DNA from: Actinomycetes bacterium
GTDB lineage: Bacteria; Actinomycetota; Acidimicrobiia; Acidimicrobiales; Microtrichaceae
Direction of reading: 5' to 3'
NCBI GenBank assembly: GCA_023450775.1
Contig: JAEXGP010000320.1
Location: 1 to 42,688, forward strand
Length of the DNA: 42,688 nucleotides
Shown here piece by piece: positions 7,485 to 16,212 of this stretch. Under the pieces are notes generated by a model, which was given only the letters and a program-made list of their open reading frames with translations, did not search any database and was not told the DNA's origin. The position numbers and the translations under genes were made by a program. The stretch's first letter is position 1; every line of letters begins with the position of its first letter.

Positions 7485-10268
7485 ATGGAGGGAGAAGATG
7501 AAGGGCGCGCACGCGTCTTCGTGAGCTATCGACGGAACGTCGACCTCGCCGCAGCTCGACAGGTCGTCCTGTCGCTGCGTCAGCGACTGGAGGAGGATCA
7601 GCTCTTCTACGCCGAACTGGACTCCTCGATCCCTCCCGTCTCCAGGTGGAAGGACCAGATCGACAAGGGCCTCGACTCCGCAGCGGTGTTCGTCCTCGTC
7701 ACGGGCCCCGACTGGTTGGACGAGTTGAAGCGCCGGGAGGCCGACGGGAAGACGGACTACCAGCTCTACGAGATCGCGAGGGCGCTGGAGGCGGACCTCC
7801 CGATCTTCTGGGTTCTGATGGACGGCGCCGGCGACCGGCCACCCGAGCCCGACGACCTACCGGAGGAGATCCGAGCGCTGTGCGAGGTGCAGGCGGTCGA
7901 CCTCCCGCAACGACACTTCCACCACCTCGTCGAGCCGCTCGTCGACCGCATCGTCGGCCTCCTCCAGGAGACGGGAGACAGCACCCGGCGCAACGGGAGG
8001 CGGTCGGCGGGTCCCAGGACCGAGCTTCTCGTCGGTCCGCTCGAGACCGGTGCGCCGTTCCGGGAGATCGCCCACGCGGTCGACGCCGCCAGCCCGGGCA
8101 GCATCGTCCGCGTCCTGCCCGGCACCTACCACGAGCCGGTCGTTATCGGTGAGACCGTCACGATCCTGGGCGCCGGACCGGAGGCGACGATGCTCCGGAC
8201 CGCCGGAATATGCCTGGACGTAGCCGCCGACGACGTGGAGATCGGCCAGATCGGCGTGGTGCTGGAATCGAAGGACGACGGCGGCGTCGGCATCAGGGTG
8301 AGCGGGGTGAACGCCCTGATCGACGGATGTGATGTCGCCGGCGGTCTCGCACCCGGTTCCATCGGCATCGTGGTCACCGAATCGGCTCGTGCGGCAACGG
8401 TGCGGTCCACCGTGGTGCACCATCTCACGCTCGGGATCGACCTGGCCGGCTCGGGCGATCACGTCGTGGACGACTGCCGTCTGACGAACCTGGAGGAGAC
8501 CGGCATCCTCGCGTGCGCGCCCGCCCACGTCACCGACTGCGACTTCAAGCGGATCCCTCGGAACGCCGTCGTGATTGGTGCCGGCGGGGAGGCCGTCGTC
8601 GAGCGTTCGCGCTTCTCGGGGAAGGACCGCCGTTACCGCTGTGTCGATGGCGGTCGGCTGCTGCTGCGCGGCGCGCGGGGCCGCGCTGGCACCATGCGGG
8701 AGATCGGGTTGGCGTTCAACCTGGGAGCCATCGACAAGGTGAACCTGTCGGGACTCCGCGAGCGGCACCGTCGTGGTGAAAAGGTCCGCCTCCGCGACAC
8801 GTTCACCGGTGGGACCGACGACGTCGTCGTCGTGGTCGACGGCGGCACAGTCGAGGTCCACGAGAGCGACCTCGCGGGGGTGTCGGTCGCGGACGGCGGG
8901 CACGTCCGTCTCCTCGACTGCGAGACGGAGGAGATCGCGGTGGCGGCGTCCGAGATCGAGATCGCGGAGACCTCGGCGGAGCGGATCCGGGCGTCGGAAG
9001 GCGCGACGGTCACGTTGCGGGGCTCCGTCGTCCGTCCGGTGTGGAAAGACAGCAAGTTTGACTACCACCCGCCGGCGATCTCGGTCGCGGACGGATCCGT
9101 CCTCCGGATCCTCGACGGGAGCGACATCGATACGGCCCACCGCAACAACTGGAACGGATCTGCTCAGTGTGCCGGGGTGGTGGCGAAGGACTCGACCGTC
9201 GAGGTGGCGGGTTCGACGGTCCTCGGCCTCAGAGCGACTGCGATCACCCAGGCCGCTGGGTCGCTCGAGCTGCATGATGCGACGGTGGATACCCGATCGC
9301 ACTCGGGCCCGACCGTCGACGTCTCGTCCGGCGCGACGGTGCTCGTGGTGGGATCGTCGATCACTGGCGCCGTCGCACTCGGCCGGGCTCGCACGACGGG
9401 CACCGACTCGACGTTCAAGGGGGGACTCACTGCGACCGATGCCGTCGTCGACCTCACCGGCTGCCAGGTCGTGACCAACACGCTCAGCGGCACGCTGACC
9501 GTCGACGGTGGAACCGATCTGTCGTGCACCGGGGGCACCGTCCGGACCCCGCTCGTCGTGCGGGGCCACGACGTCCGCGTGCGCCTGACCGATGCACGAT
9601 TCGACGGTGAGGTCCGGGTCGACGCGGTCGGATCCGTCGAGGTCGCCGACTGCGTCCTGAACAAGACGTTGTCAGTGGCCGGGGATCGTCTCGAGGTGGC
9701 GGTGAACGGCGGCGAGATCCGCTCGTTGACCGTCGAGACCGACGTGGCGGTCCGGGATGTCACCGTTCGGGACGTCTCGATCGGGTCGGTGCGCGCCGAG
9801 CTGTCCACGTGCGAGATCGTCGGCCGGCTGAAGGTCGAAGAGGGAGGATCGGCCGAACTACGTGGGTGCACCGTGAGGACGGGACAGGTCGTGGTCGGAG
9901 GAGGCGGGACGGCGACCCTGCTGGATTGCCAGATCGTCGAGGTGGTGGCCCGGGGCGACGGTCCGGACGACGCGGGCCTGGTCGTCGCGCCATACGGCAC
10001 GCTGGACGTGGTGGGTGGTCGGGTGGCGAGCCCGCAGGAGATCAAGGCGCCGAAGATCCTGCTCCGACGGTCCACCAAGGAGAAGGCCGAGCGTCTTGCT
10101 GGTCTCGGCGGTGCCCGAGTCGTCAGCGTCCATGAGGACGGTCATGCCCGGTTCGAACGCGTGGCGTTCAGCGAGCTGGGCACCGCGCCGGTCCTGCTCG
10201 CGGACGGCGCGTACGCCCGGTTCGACGACTGTACGCTGGACGGCGAACCGTGGCGGCCGGTGCCGTGA
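7485..10268 (+). CDS. TIR-domain protein fused to a long right-handed beta-helix
   Basis: A 927-residue fusion. Residues 9-155 are a TIR_2-type domain: RVFVSYRRN box 1 (10-18), FVLVTGPDWL, and a YEIARALEADLPIFWVLMDG segment. In that segment E96 matches the putative catalytic glutamate of NAD+-cleaving TIR domains. From about 180 to the C-terminus come many short beta-strand turns rich in G, V, D and T (NosD/PbH1-like, beginning SIVRVLPGTYHEPVVI), predicted to form a solenoid. There is no signal peptide or membrane helix, so it is probably cytoplasmic. The start is set by the -10-like CACAAT 8 nt upstream; an ATG at 7467 would add 6 residues. It is convergent with the membrane-protein operon (30 bp between stops). 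By homology the TIR part could make or degrade a NAD-derived nucleotide. The beta-helix may bind a ligand or polymer. Function is inferred only. Confidence 0.85.
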   Translation: MEGEDEGRARVFVSYRRNVDLAAARQVVLSLRQRLEEDQLFYAELDSSIPPVSRWKDQIDKGLDSAAVFVLVTGPDWLDELKRREADGKTDYQLYEIARALEADLPIFWVLMDGAGDRPPEPDDLPEEIRALCEVQAVDLPQRHFHHLVEPLVDRIVGLLQETGDSTRRNGRRSAGPRTELLVGPLETGAPFREIAHAVDAASPGSIVRVLPGTYHEPVVIGETVTILGAGPEATMLRTAGICLDVAADDVEIGQIGVVLESKDDGGVGIRVSGVNALIDGCDVAGGLAPGSIGIVVTESARAATVRSTVVHHLTLGIDLAGSGDHVVDDCRLTNLEETGILACAPAHVTDCDFKRIPRNAVVIGAGGEAVVERSRFSGKDRRYRCVDGGRLLLRGARGRAGTMREIGLAFNLGAIDKVNLSGLRERHRRGEKVRLRDTFTGGTDDVVVVVDGGTVEVHESDLAGVSVADGGHVRLLDCETEEIAVAASEIEIAETSAERIRASEGATVTLRGSVVRPVWKDSKFDYHPPAISVADGSVLRILDGSDIDTAHRNNWNGSAQCAGVVAKDSTVEVAGSTVLGLRATAITQAAGSLELHDATVDTRSHSGPTVDVSSGATVLVVGSSITGAVALGRARTTGTDSTFKGGLTATDAVVDLTGCQVVTNTLSGTLTVDGGTDLSCTGGTVRTPLVVRGHDVRVRLTDARFDGEVRVDAVGSVEVADCVLNKTLSVAGDRLEVAVNGGEIRSLTVETDVAVRDVTVRDVSIGSVRAELSTCEIVGRLKVEEGGSAELRGCTVRTGQVVVGGGGTATLLDCQIVEVVARGDGPDDAGLVVAPYGTLDVVGGRVASPQEIKAPKILLRRSTKEKAERLAGLGGARVVSVHEDGHARFERVAFSELGTAPVLLADGAYARFDDCTLDGEPWRPVP

Positions 10269-10298
10269 CCGCCGCTCCACCGATCGCGTGCGGTGGCG

Positions 10299-11204
10299 TC
10301 AGTCCAGTCGGTAGTCGATGACGTAGAGCGCAGTCCCCGCGCCGACGAACACTGTCACCAGCGCGCTGATGATCGTCAGCTCGGTGGCGATCGCCAACCC
10401 GATTCCAGCGCCGGTCACCCCCTCCGCGAAGGCGATCGCCTGCATCGCACCGGCGGCGAGGCCGGCCGGGATGAGCGTGAGCACGAACAGCCGGAGGAAG
10501 ACGGTGAACGTCCGTCCTTGCACCTCCCGCCACGACATAGCGAGGCACTGTGCCCACCCCCAACCAGGCGTGAGGTGGTCATCGGCCACCGCGATGGCTA
10601 CGACGAAGCTGGTCCGAGTGACGACGAACAGCATGACCACCTGGAGCGTCAGCTGCACCGGCACGGAGACCCACAGCGTCCAGCCGTTCATGACGATCGC
10701 CGGGACGAACAGCAGTGCATACGCGCTGACGGCCACGACGGTCCATGCCATCAGCACTCGAGGGACTCTGCGGACCGCGTGGAGCAGGTTCGAGCGGCTG
10801 GGGAGTGCGTCCCCGGCGCGCCTCGACACCCCGATGGAGAAGTAAGTCTGCGAAAACGCGGTCAGCAGCGCCCAGGCCCCGAGGACCAGTCGGGCGATCG
10901 TCCGGGACTCGCCGAACGAGCGGTCGATGGCGCCGCTCACCCGCTCCCACAGCGCGTCCCTGGTGCCGACCACGCCCAGGTGGAACGCGTCGTCCACCTT
11001 CCAGAGGTCCTCCATCGACATCAGCTCAGCGGACGTCCACACCGAGCGGAGGCCCCACGCGAGCAGCAGGTCGAGGGCGAGCCAGACGATCAGGATGGCG
11101 AGCACCAGCGACGGGAGCGCGAGCGCGACTGCGCCGAACGCCCGCGGAAGCACCCACTCCGGCTCATCCGTCGTGTCGCTCGCGATCTCGGGTGGAGACG
11201 TCAT
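10299..11204 (-). CDS. Six-helix membrane protein of unknown function
   Basis: A 301-residue integral membrane protein with about six hydrophobic segments: roughly 20-50, 102-126, 148-170, 178-208, 234-262 and 268-296. A soluble stretch rich in charged residues (52-100) lies between the first two. I do not recognise the family; the layout is reminiscent of glycerophosphodiester-phosphodiesterase-type membrane domains, but no motif proves that. It is the last gene of the minus-strand operon, 31 bp after the VirD4-like ATPase. The context suggests it anchors the ATPase and the AAA+ protein at the membrane. This would matter because the VirD4-like ATPase here lacks its usual membrane helices. 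Confidence 0.75.
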   Translation of the reverse strand: MTSPPEIASDTTDEPEWVLPRAFGAVALALPSLVLAILIVWLALDLLLAWGLRSVWTSAELMSMEDLWKVDDAFHLGVVGTRDALWERVSGAIDRSFGESRTIARLVLGAWALLTAFSQTYFSIGVSRRAGDALPSRSNLLHAVRRVPRVLMAWTVVAVSAYALLFVPAIVMNGWTLWVSVPVQLTLQVVMLFVVTRTSFVVAIAVADDHLTPGWGWAQCLAMSWREVQGRTFTVFLRLFVLTLIPAGLAAGAMQAIAFAEGVTGAGIGLAIATELTIISALVTVFVGAGTALYVIDYRLD

Positions 11205-11235
11205 CGGGTCAGCGGGGTTCCGGAGCGTCGGCCAG

Positions 11236-12495
11236 TCAGGGCTCTCGCAGCGCGGCGGCGACCAGCTCGGGGTCCTCGAAGCTGCGGCGCGTCAGCAGGA
11301 TCTCCGGCGGCAGGTGTCGGTAGATGCACAGCGTCTCGTCGGGTTGGAGGCGCCGGAGCAGCGAGCTGGGCCGACCGACGACGTCGGTGGGGAGCTCCTC
11401 TGGCAGGAGGATCTCATCGAGCATCTGGTAGGTCCGTCCTTCCCGCATGCCCGGGAACACGACCATGGCGCCGTGGTTGACGGCGATCGTGGCTGCCCGC
11501 TCGTACCCGTACGCCGAGATCGCCTGGTTCATGTTGTGGAAGATGGTGACGAGCTGCATGCCGGAGCCCGCAGCGGTTGTCGCCAACCGGTCCAGATCGG
11601 GGAGACGGCAGACGTTGCCCGCCTCGTCGAGGGCGATCAGCAGCGGACGCGTGATGCGGCGGCCCTCCGAGTCGCGGCCGTACACCTTGCCGATGAGGTG
11701 ACGGACCAGCCCCGTGATGATCGGAGCGAGCTCCTGCTGGCTGTCCGGCGGGACGCAGAGGTAGAGCGTGTTGGCCCCGCCGTCCAAGAACTCGTCGGCA
11801 TCGAACAGCTCGCCCTCGGTGGACGAGAGGACCTGGTCGGTCTGGTAGGCGGTCAGCACGCTCAGCGCTGTGGCCCGCACGCCCCCGGCGGTGACGTCGG
11901 GATAGCTGGTGAAGGCGCTGAAGATGTTGGCGGGCTGCGCCTCGACCCGTTGGCCGGCCCGGTCCAGCGCTCGGGCCATCTCCATGTTCGTGGCGTCCTG
12001 CAGCCACGTGAGCACGGCGCGCATGGAGCCGCGATCCACGTTGGCGAGGCGCAGCGCTGCTGCCAAGAGGCGTTGCGCCTCGGAGTACCAGAACTCGCCA
12101 TCGGTGACGCCGGCCTTGTCGACGGAGTTGACCAGCCAGTGGGCGAGCGAGAACGCCTGGTCCCACGAGTCCGACAGCTGCACCGGGTCCCACCCCACTC
12201 GTGGCAGGTCGCCGAGCTTCCCCGTCGGCTCGAACACCGAGGCCCGCCCGATCGCTGCTCGCGCGGCGATCGTGGCATCGACCACGTCGCGTCGCACCGA
12301 GGTGATGATCGCCGGCCCTTCCCACTCGAGCAGCGAGGGGACGATGAAGCCGGTCGTCTTGCCGGTGCGAGGCGCACCGAGGACCAGGATCGGCTGGCAC
12401 TCCTCGGCTCGGACGACGCCGTCGTCGGTGCGGCCGAGGGCGATCCGGTGTCCCGCGGGAACGTCGTCGCCGAGCTCCTCGGCGAGCCTGCTCAC
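11236..12495 (-). CDS. VirD4/TraG-like ATPase (type IV coupling protein fold) without membrane anchor
   Basis: A 419-residue P-loop ATPase of the FtsK/HerA superfamily. Walker A is GAPRTGKT (40-47), and Walker B is LLIALDEAGN with D290/E291, the DEAxN form typical of VirD4/TraG/TraD proteins. ANTLYLCVPPDSQQELAPII (241-260) matches the TraG/TraM-recognition segment. Known coupling proteins have two N-terminal transmembrane helices, and this one starts directly at the nucleotide-binding core. The GTG start overlaps the stop of the upstream AAA+ gene (GTGA), so the two are translationally coupled. No relaxase, mating-pair genes or oriT-like region are nearby, so conjugation is unlikely. It may instead be a motor or switch in a conflict system with the adjacent membrane protein. 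Confidence 0.85.
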   Translation of the reverse strand: MSRLAEELGDDVPAGHRIALGRTDDGVVRAEECQPILVLGAPRTGKTTGFIVPSLLEWEGPAIITSVRRDVVDATIAARAAIGRASVFEPTGKLGDLPRVGWDPVQLSDSWDQAFSLAHWLVNSVDKAGVTDGEFWYSEAQRLLAAALRLANVDRGSMRAVLTWLQDATNMEMARALDRAGQRVEAQPANIFSAFTSYPDVTAGGVRATALSVLTAYQTDQVLSSTEGELFDADEFLDGGANTLYLCVPPDSQQELAPIITGLVRHLIGKVYGRDSEGRRITRPLLIALDEAGNVCRLPDLDRLATTAAGSGMQLVTIFHNMNQAISAYGYERAATIAVNHGAMVVFPGMREGRTYQMLDEILLPEELPTDVVGRPSSLLRRLQPDETLCIYRHLPPEILLTRRSFEDPELVAAALREP

Positions 12496-14453
12496 AGGTA
12501 CATCCCGGGGACGCAGGACTCGGATCCATCCAGACCGTGGAGCCGAAGCAGCGCCGGTAGGTCCCAGACCTCGTGGGGCCCGATCACCTCGATCGGATCG
12601 CCATCGTCGCGGCGGTCGACCAGGTGGCCCGGTACCACGACCCGGTCCCACTCCATCGCGCGGATCAGATTGCGGATGATGGGCTCCGGTAGATCGATGG
12701 GCTCGACAGCGCCTCGCGGCGACAGCACGCCCAGCACGCCGACCGAGGCATCGAGCGGTCGACCGGCGGCGAGGCTGCAGGAGGCGAGTGCGGCGGCGAC
12801 CGAGAGCCACGGAGCGTGCCAGCCTCCATCAGTAGACTGCAGACCGATCGTGACGCGGATGCCCGCGGGCAGCGAGATCCCGAGTGGCGAAAGGTCGCGG
12901 GCGGTCTCGACGGCGTCCCGGATGAGTGCGGCTGTCCGCGGATGGACCGCGTCGGGGACGAGCGTGCCGGACCACCCGCGGATCGCGGTGGCGTCGAGTG
13001 CCGTCGGGAAGCCCGATGAGTCGTCGATGAGGGGAACCGGGTAGCTGCCCGGAGCGTTGGTCCCCGCTGGCCGGCGTACCGGGCCGAGCACGGCGTCCAG
13101 CCCGTGCCGGTCGATAGGGGCGGCGTCATCGCTGCTCACCCAGGTCGCGACCACTCGGGCCAGATCGCGTTCGAGCTCGCGCATTCCTGCCCGGGCATCG
13201 TGTCGGTCGACGAGGTCGCCGACGAGGTCGGGAGTCACGATGGCGGTCGGTTCGACACCGTGGGGCCTGCACAGCGAGGGGAGAATGAACCGCTCCGTGA
13301 TGAGCTTCCGGTCCTGCGGCGACGGTGGTCCCAGCTCGATGACCTCGGCGTGGTCGCGCAACCCAGCGGGTACGCCGGCGAGGCTCCGAGCCGAGACGAC
13401 GACCAGGAATGATCCGAGATCGAGCCCGAACCCGTCGGGGAGGTAGCGGTCACGAAGCATCCGGTCGGGGCGGTCGGCCAGGTCGATGAGCGTCGCCGCC
13501 AGCGTGCCGGCGGCGGTGTCGCCGACTTCGTCGATCCCTTCCAGGAACAGCACCGCGCGCCGTCCGGCCGCGGCCAGCCCCGCTTCGACGAACTCCCCGC
13601 GCGAGGCGTCGTCGGGTGGGGACCACTCACCGAGCAGGCCGACGCGAGGATCCGGCAGCGACGCGCACCGGACGTGGTGGAACGACCGGGCGAGTGCAGC
13701 AGCCGTGGCACGGACGAACCGCCGCTTGCCGACCGACGGAGGCCCGCACAGCACCACGATCCGTGGTGCGCGACGTGTCCGCTCGACGGAGCGATCGACC
13801 AACCACTCTCCCTCGACCACGGCGCGGAGTCGGTCGTCGAGGACGACGACCTCGGCATCGAGTCGGTCGAACACTGCGGCGAGCGCCGGTGGCTCGGGAG
13901 GTCGAGGAACAGACGCGAGCACGAAGCAGTCGTCGAGGAGCTGCTCGTAGGCATCCGCCATGCGAGCGTCGAGCGACCGTGAACGGCGGGTCAGGCGTTG
14001 GAGGCAGGCGGTCTGCTCGTCCGTGAGCCGGTCGGCGCGCTGGAGCCGACGCCATCGCTCCGTGGGCAGCGGGGCGGACCGCCGCCGGCCGAGTCCTGTC
14101 GACCGGTGGAGCTGGAGTAGAGCCTCTGCTGTCAACCCGTGCGGCTCGGTGATCTGCAACACGACGTTCAGGGTCCACTCGACCTCGGTGTCCGCCGTTC
14201 CGTCGATGAGGCTCCGGGCCACGTCCCTCGCTCCCGCGACGTCGAGCGACGACACCCGATCCAGGCCCTGCTCGAGGCGAACGGCCAAGCGGTCACCGAG
14301 GCGCTCCCGACCTCGACACACCAGCTCGTCGGCCCGGTCGGCGGCAACGACGACCGCATCGAGCACGCACCGTTCGACCGCGCCGAGATCGGGCCCGGCC
14401 GGCCCGACAGCGTCGCTCGTCCGATCCAGGTCCGCCCTTCCCTCAGCCGACAC
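12492..14453 (-). CDS. Degenerate Lon-like AAA+ protein with inactive-looking S16 domain
   Basis: A 653-residue protein aligned by eye with Lon. Residues 1-225 are a helical N-terminal region of no recognised family. The AAA+ module (230-445) has a Lon-like Walker A GPPSVGKR (237-244, R244 replacing T/S). The Walker B position reads LFLEGIDE (302-309), so the Lon LLDEID acidic pair is replaced by E305/G306. The small-domain RAGMRELERDLARVV (421-435) is like Lon sensor 2. Residues 500-640 resemble the S16 protease domain, but the DGPSAG serine loop reads TDGGWHAP (541-548) and the catalytic lysine region reads PIDLPEP (585-591), with no Ser or Lys in place. Both activities therefore look lost. 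The start is a GTG with GAGGGAGG upstream. It is the first gene of the operon and overlaps the VirD4-like ATPase by 4 bp. It may act as a scaffold or ligand-binding subunit. Confidence 0.8.
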   Translation of the reverse strand: MSAEGRADLDRTSDAVGPAGPDLGAVERCVLDAVVVAADRADELVCRGRERLGDRLAVRLEQGLDRVSSLDVAGARDVARSLIDGTADTEVEWTLNVVLQITEPHGLTAEALLQLHRSTGLGRRRSAPLPTERWRRLQRADRLTDEQTACLQRLTRRSRSLDARMADAYEQLLDDCFVLASVPRPPEPPALAAVFDRLDAEVVVLDDRLRAVVEGEWLVDRSVERTRRAPRIVVLCGPPSVGKRRFVRATAAALARSFHHVRCASLPDPRVGLLGEWSPPDDASRGEFVEAGLAAAGRRAVLFLEGIDEVGDTAAGTLAATLIDLADRPDRMLRDRYLPDGFGLDLGSFLVVVSARSLAGVPAGLRDHAEVIELGPPSPQDRKLITERFILPSLCRPHGVEPTAIVTPDLVGDLVDRHDARAGMRELERDLARVVATWVSSDDAAPIDRHGLDAVLGPVRRPAGTNAPGSYPVPLIDDSSGFPTALDATAIRGWSGTLVPDAVHPRTAALIRDAVETARDLSPLGISLPAGIRVTIGLQSTDGGWHAPWLSVAAALASCSLAAGRPLDASVGVLGVLSPRGAVEPIDLPEPIIRNLIRAMEWDRVVVPGHLVDRRDDGDPIEVIGPHEVWDLPALLRLHGLDGSESCVPGMYL

Positions 14454-14598
14454 CCGACGCCGCCTCCCTCAGTGCGCGCCAGCCGGCTCGTCGCCGGCGC
14501 CGGTCAAGGTAGCAGCGCGCGTCGGGTGCGCTGCAGGGCGGTCCTCTGTGCCGGGCGTGCCACCATGGTTCGATCGCGGAGCGAGGGAGCGCTGTCGG
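14454..14598. promoter_or_regulatory. Divergent control region of the island
   Basis: These 145 bp separate the start codons of the Lon-like gene (minus) and the channel gene (plus). On the minus strand a -10-like TACCTT sits about 50 nt before the GTG at 14453, with CTGCAG near -35. The plus-strand gene has GAGGGAG at 14583-14589. No operator palindrome stands out. A shared regulatory region would let both arms be co-controlled, but this is inference. Confidence 0.4.
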
Positions 14599-16197
14599 GT
14601 GAGGTCGGAGAACACGGTGTTCGTCGCTCTGGCCAGGCTCACGCGGCACCGCTGGCGACTCACCTGGACACTGGTCGCGCTCGCCGCCGTGTCGGTGGTC
14701 CTCGGGGTGATCGGCTGGATCCAGGTTGCTCGTTCCGACGGCAGCAGCGTCGACGGATGGGCCGTGGTCTACGGCACGATCGGTCTGTTCGCATTCGTCC
14801 CCGATGTCGAGGGGGCGCCGTGGCCGCTCGCCGTTGCGCGGGTGACGGCACCGGTCACCACGGTCGGCGCAGCGTTGGCGGCGCTCCTGGCGTTCGCGGA
14901 CACACGGATCCACCGACGCGCTGCGAGCTCCGCACGGGATCACCTCGTGCTCTACGGGCCGTCGGAGCGAATCGGGCCGTACCTCAGCGCCGCCTTCGAC
15001 CATGTCCGCGACGGCGGGATCGTCGTGCGACTGGATCTCGACCAGGAGATCGGAGACGTGACGGTGGCCGGTGCCGACGATGACCTGGCCGATCGCGTGA
15101 CGACGGTCAGCGTGGCCGTCCGAGCCGACCCGTTCGGTCTGGTGCGCGACCGGTGGGACCGCGCAGCGGGCCCTGCACCCACGGACTGGGTGGTCGCCTC
15201 CGGCGCCGCCGCCGCCCGCTCGGCGGTGATCGCCACCGGGCGGGACGAGTGGAACATCGAGGCGCTCGGCGTGGCGCTCGACTCTGGCCTCCCCGGGGAA
15301 CGCCGGCGCCTGACCGTCGAGATCGACGACCGTTCCACTGCGTTGCGTCTCGCCGTGGCGTTCGCGGCGGAGCGGACCGACGAGGAGATCCAGGTCGTGT
15401 GCCGCGACGAGGTGCTGGCGCGGCGTGCCGTCGGCCGCCTGCTCGACTCAGCGTCCGCCACCCGAGTCGATGCGGAGGGACCGGACCTGACGATCGTCGG
15501 TGACGGCCCGATGGTGCAGCTCGTCGTGATGGAGCTCGGTCGGCGTCTGAATCGGCGCCACGTCGACGGCCTCGGACATCAGCGCCTGCCGCTGGAGATC
15601 ATCGACCCGGACCCGGACCGCGCCGCATCCCTTCAGCAGCGGGTCCGTTCGGGACGGCTCGAGGTACGGACGTCTCACGACCCTCACCGACTCCTCGACG
15701 ATCGCCGGCCGGTCCGGGCGTTCGTCGACTTCGCAGACCCGCAGCGCAGCCTCCGCTTCGCGCTCGAGCTCGCCGCCAGCAGTCCGGACCATTCCGTCTG
15801 GGGTCTGTTCGGACCCGGTCCGCTGCCGTTCGATCGACTGGTCTCGCTCGACGACCGTGAGGAGCTGTCGGCGTCCGATCTCGTCGGCCCGTTCACCCGC
15901 GCAGCGGCCGACGCGACGGCAGCCGGAACGCCGGTCACCGCCGGAATGTTGCGGGCGATGACCGCCGACCTCGTGACACACGGATGGTCGCTGGTCCCCA
16001 CGACCGGAACGAACGCGCCGACCGAGCTCGATCGAGCGACGATCGAGCGCCTTGCGTCGGTCGCTTCCTCTCGGGCTCCTCGACCCGGGGAGCCCGCGGC
16101 GCCCGGCGTTCAGGCCGCGATGGATCTGGCGGAAGACTTCCCAACCCTCGCAGATGCGGTCGGACTGGCCTTGGTCGAACCTCGGATCGAGGGCTGA
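14599..16197 (+). CDS. TrkA-N/RCK-type channel-like membrane protein
   Basis: A 532-residue protein. Residues about 21-41 and 78-100 are membrane helices, with a hydrophobic loop (WAVVYGTIGLFAF, 54-66) between them in the position of a pore helix. The PWPLAVARVTAPVTTVGAA stretch matches prokaryotic TrkA-N channel-like proteins, but no TVGYG-like K+ filter is present. Two Rossmann-like RCK/TrkA-N segments follow, DHLVLYGPSERIGPYLSAAF (114-133) and DLTIVGDGPMVQLVVMELGR (about 296-315). I start at the GTG at 14599, preceded by GAGGGAG; longer in-frame extensions run antisense into the AAA+ gene. It precedes the RyR gene by 15 bp. In related proteins RyR domains are often fused to the C-terminus; here they are on a separate polypeptide. 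The transported ion and the ligand are unknown. Confidence 0.8.
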   Translation: MRSENTVFVALARLTRHRWRLTWTLVALAAVSVVLGVIGWIQVARSDGSSVDGWAVVYGTIGLFAFVPDVEGAPWPLAVARVTAPVTTVGAALAALLAFADTRIHRRAASSARDHLVLYGPSERIGPYLSAAFDHVRDGGIVVRLDLDQEIGDVTVAGADDDLADRVTTVSVAVRADPFGLVRDRWDRAAGPAPTDWVVASGAAAARSAVIATGRDEWNIEALGVALDSGLPGERRRLTVEIDDRSTALRLAVAFAAERTDEEIQVVCRDEVLARRAVGRLLDSASATRVDAEGPDLTIVGDGPMVQLVVMELGRRLNRRHVDGLGHQRLPLEIIDPDPDRAASLQQRVRSGRLEVRTSHDPHRLLDDRRPVRAFVDFADPQRSLRFALELAASSPDHSVWGLFGPGPLPFDRLVSLDDREELSASDLVGPFTRAAADATAAGTPVTAGMLRAMTADLVTHGWSLVPTTGTNAPTELDRATIERLASVASSRAPRPGEPAAPGVQAAMDLAEDFPTLADAVGLALVEPRIEG

Positions 16198-16198
16198 G

Positions 16199-16204
16199 TA
16201 GCTT
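16199..16204 (+). promoter_or_regulatory. Putative -10 element for the RyR gene
   Basis: TAGCTT overlaps the stop region of the channel gene and ends 8 nt before the ATG at 16213. The RyR gene could have its own leaderless transcript as well as read-through from the channel gene. Confidence 0.4.
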
Positions 16205-16212
16205 TCGTCCGC

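Noticed and set aside
11236..12495. Evidence for an integrative conjugative element
   Set aside because: Only a TraG/VirD4-like ATPase is seen; no relaxase, integrase, T4SS channel genes, att repeats or tRNA boundary.
13960..14598. In-frame 5' extension of the channel gene
   Set aside because: It runs antisense into the AAA+ gene and has shadow-type composition. A GTG with GAGGGAG upstream at 14599 gives a normal start just before the first helix.
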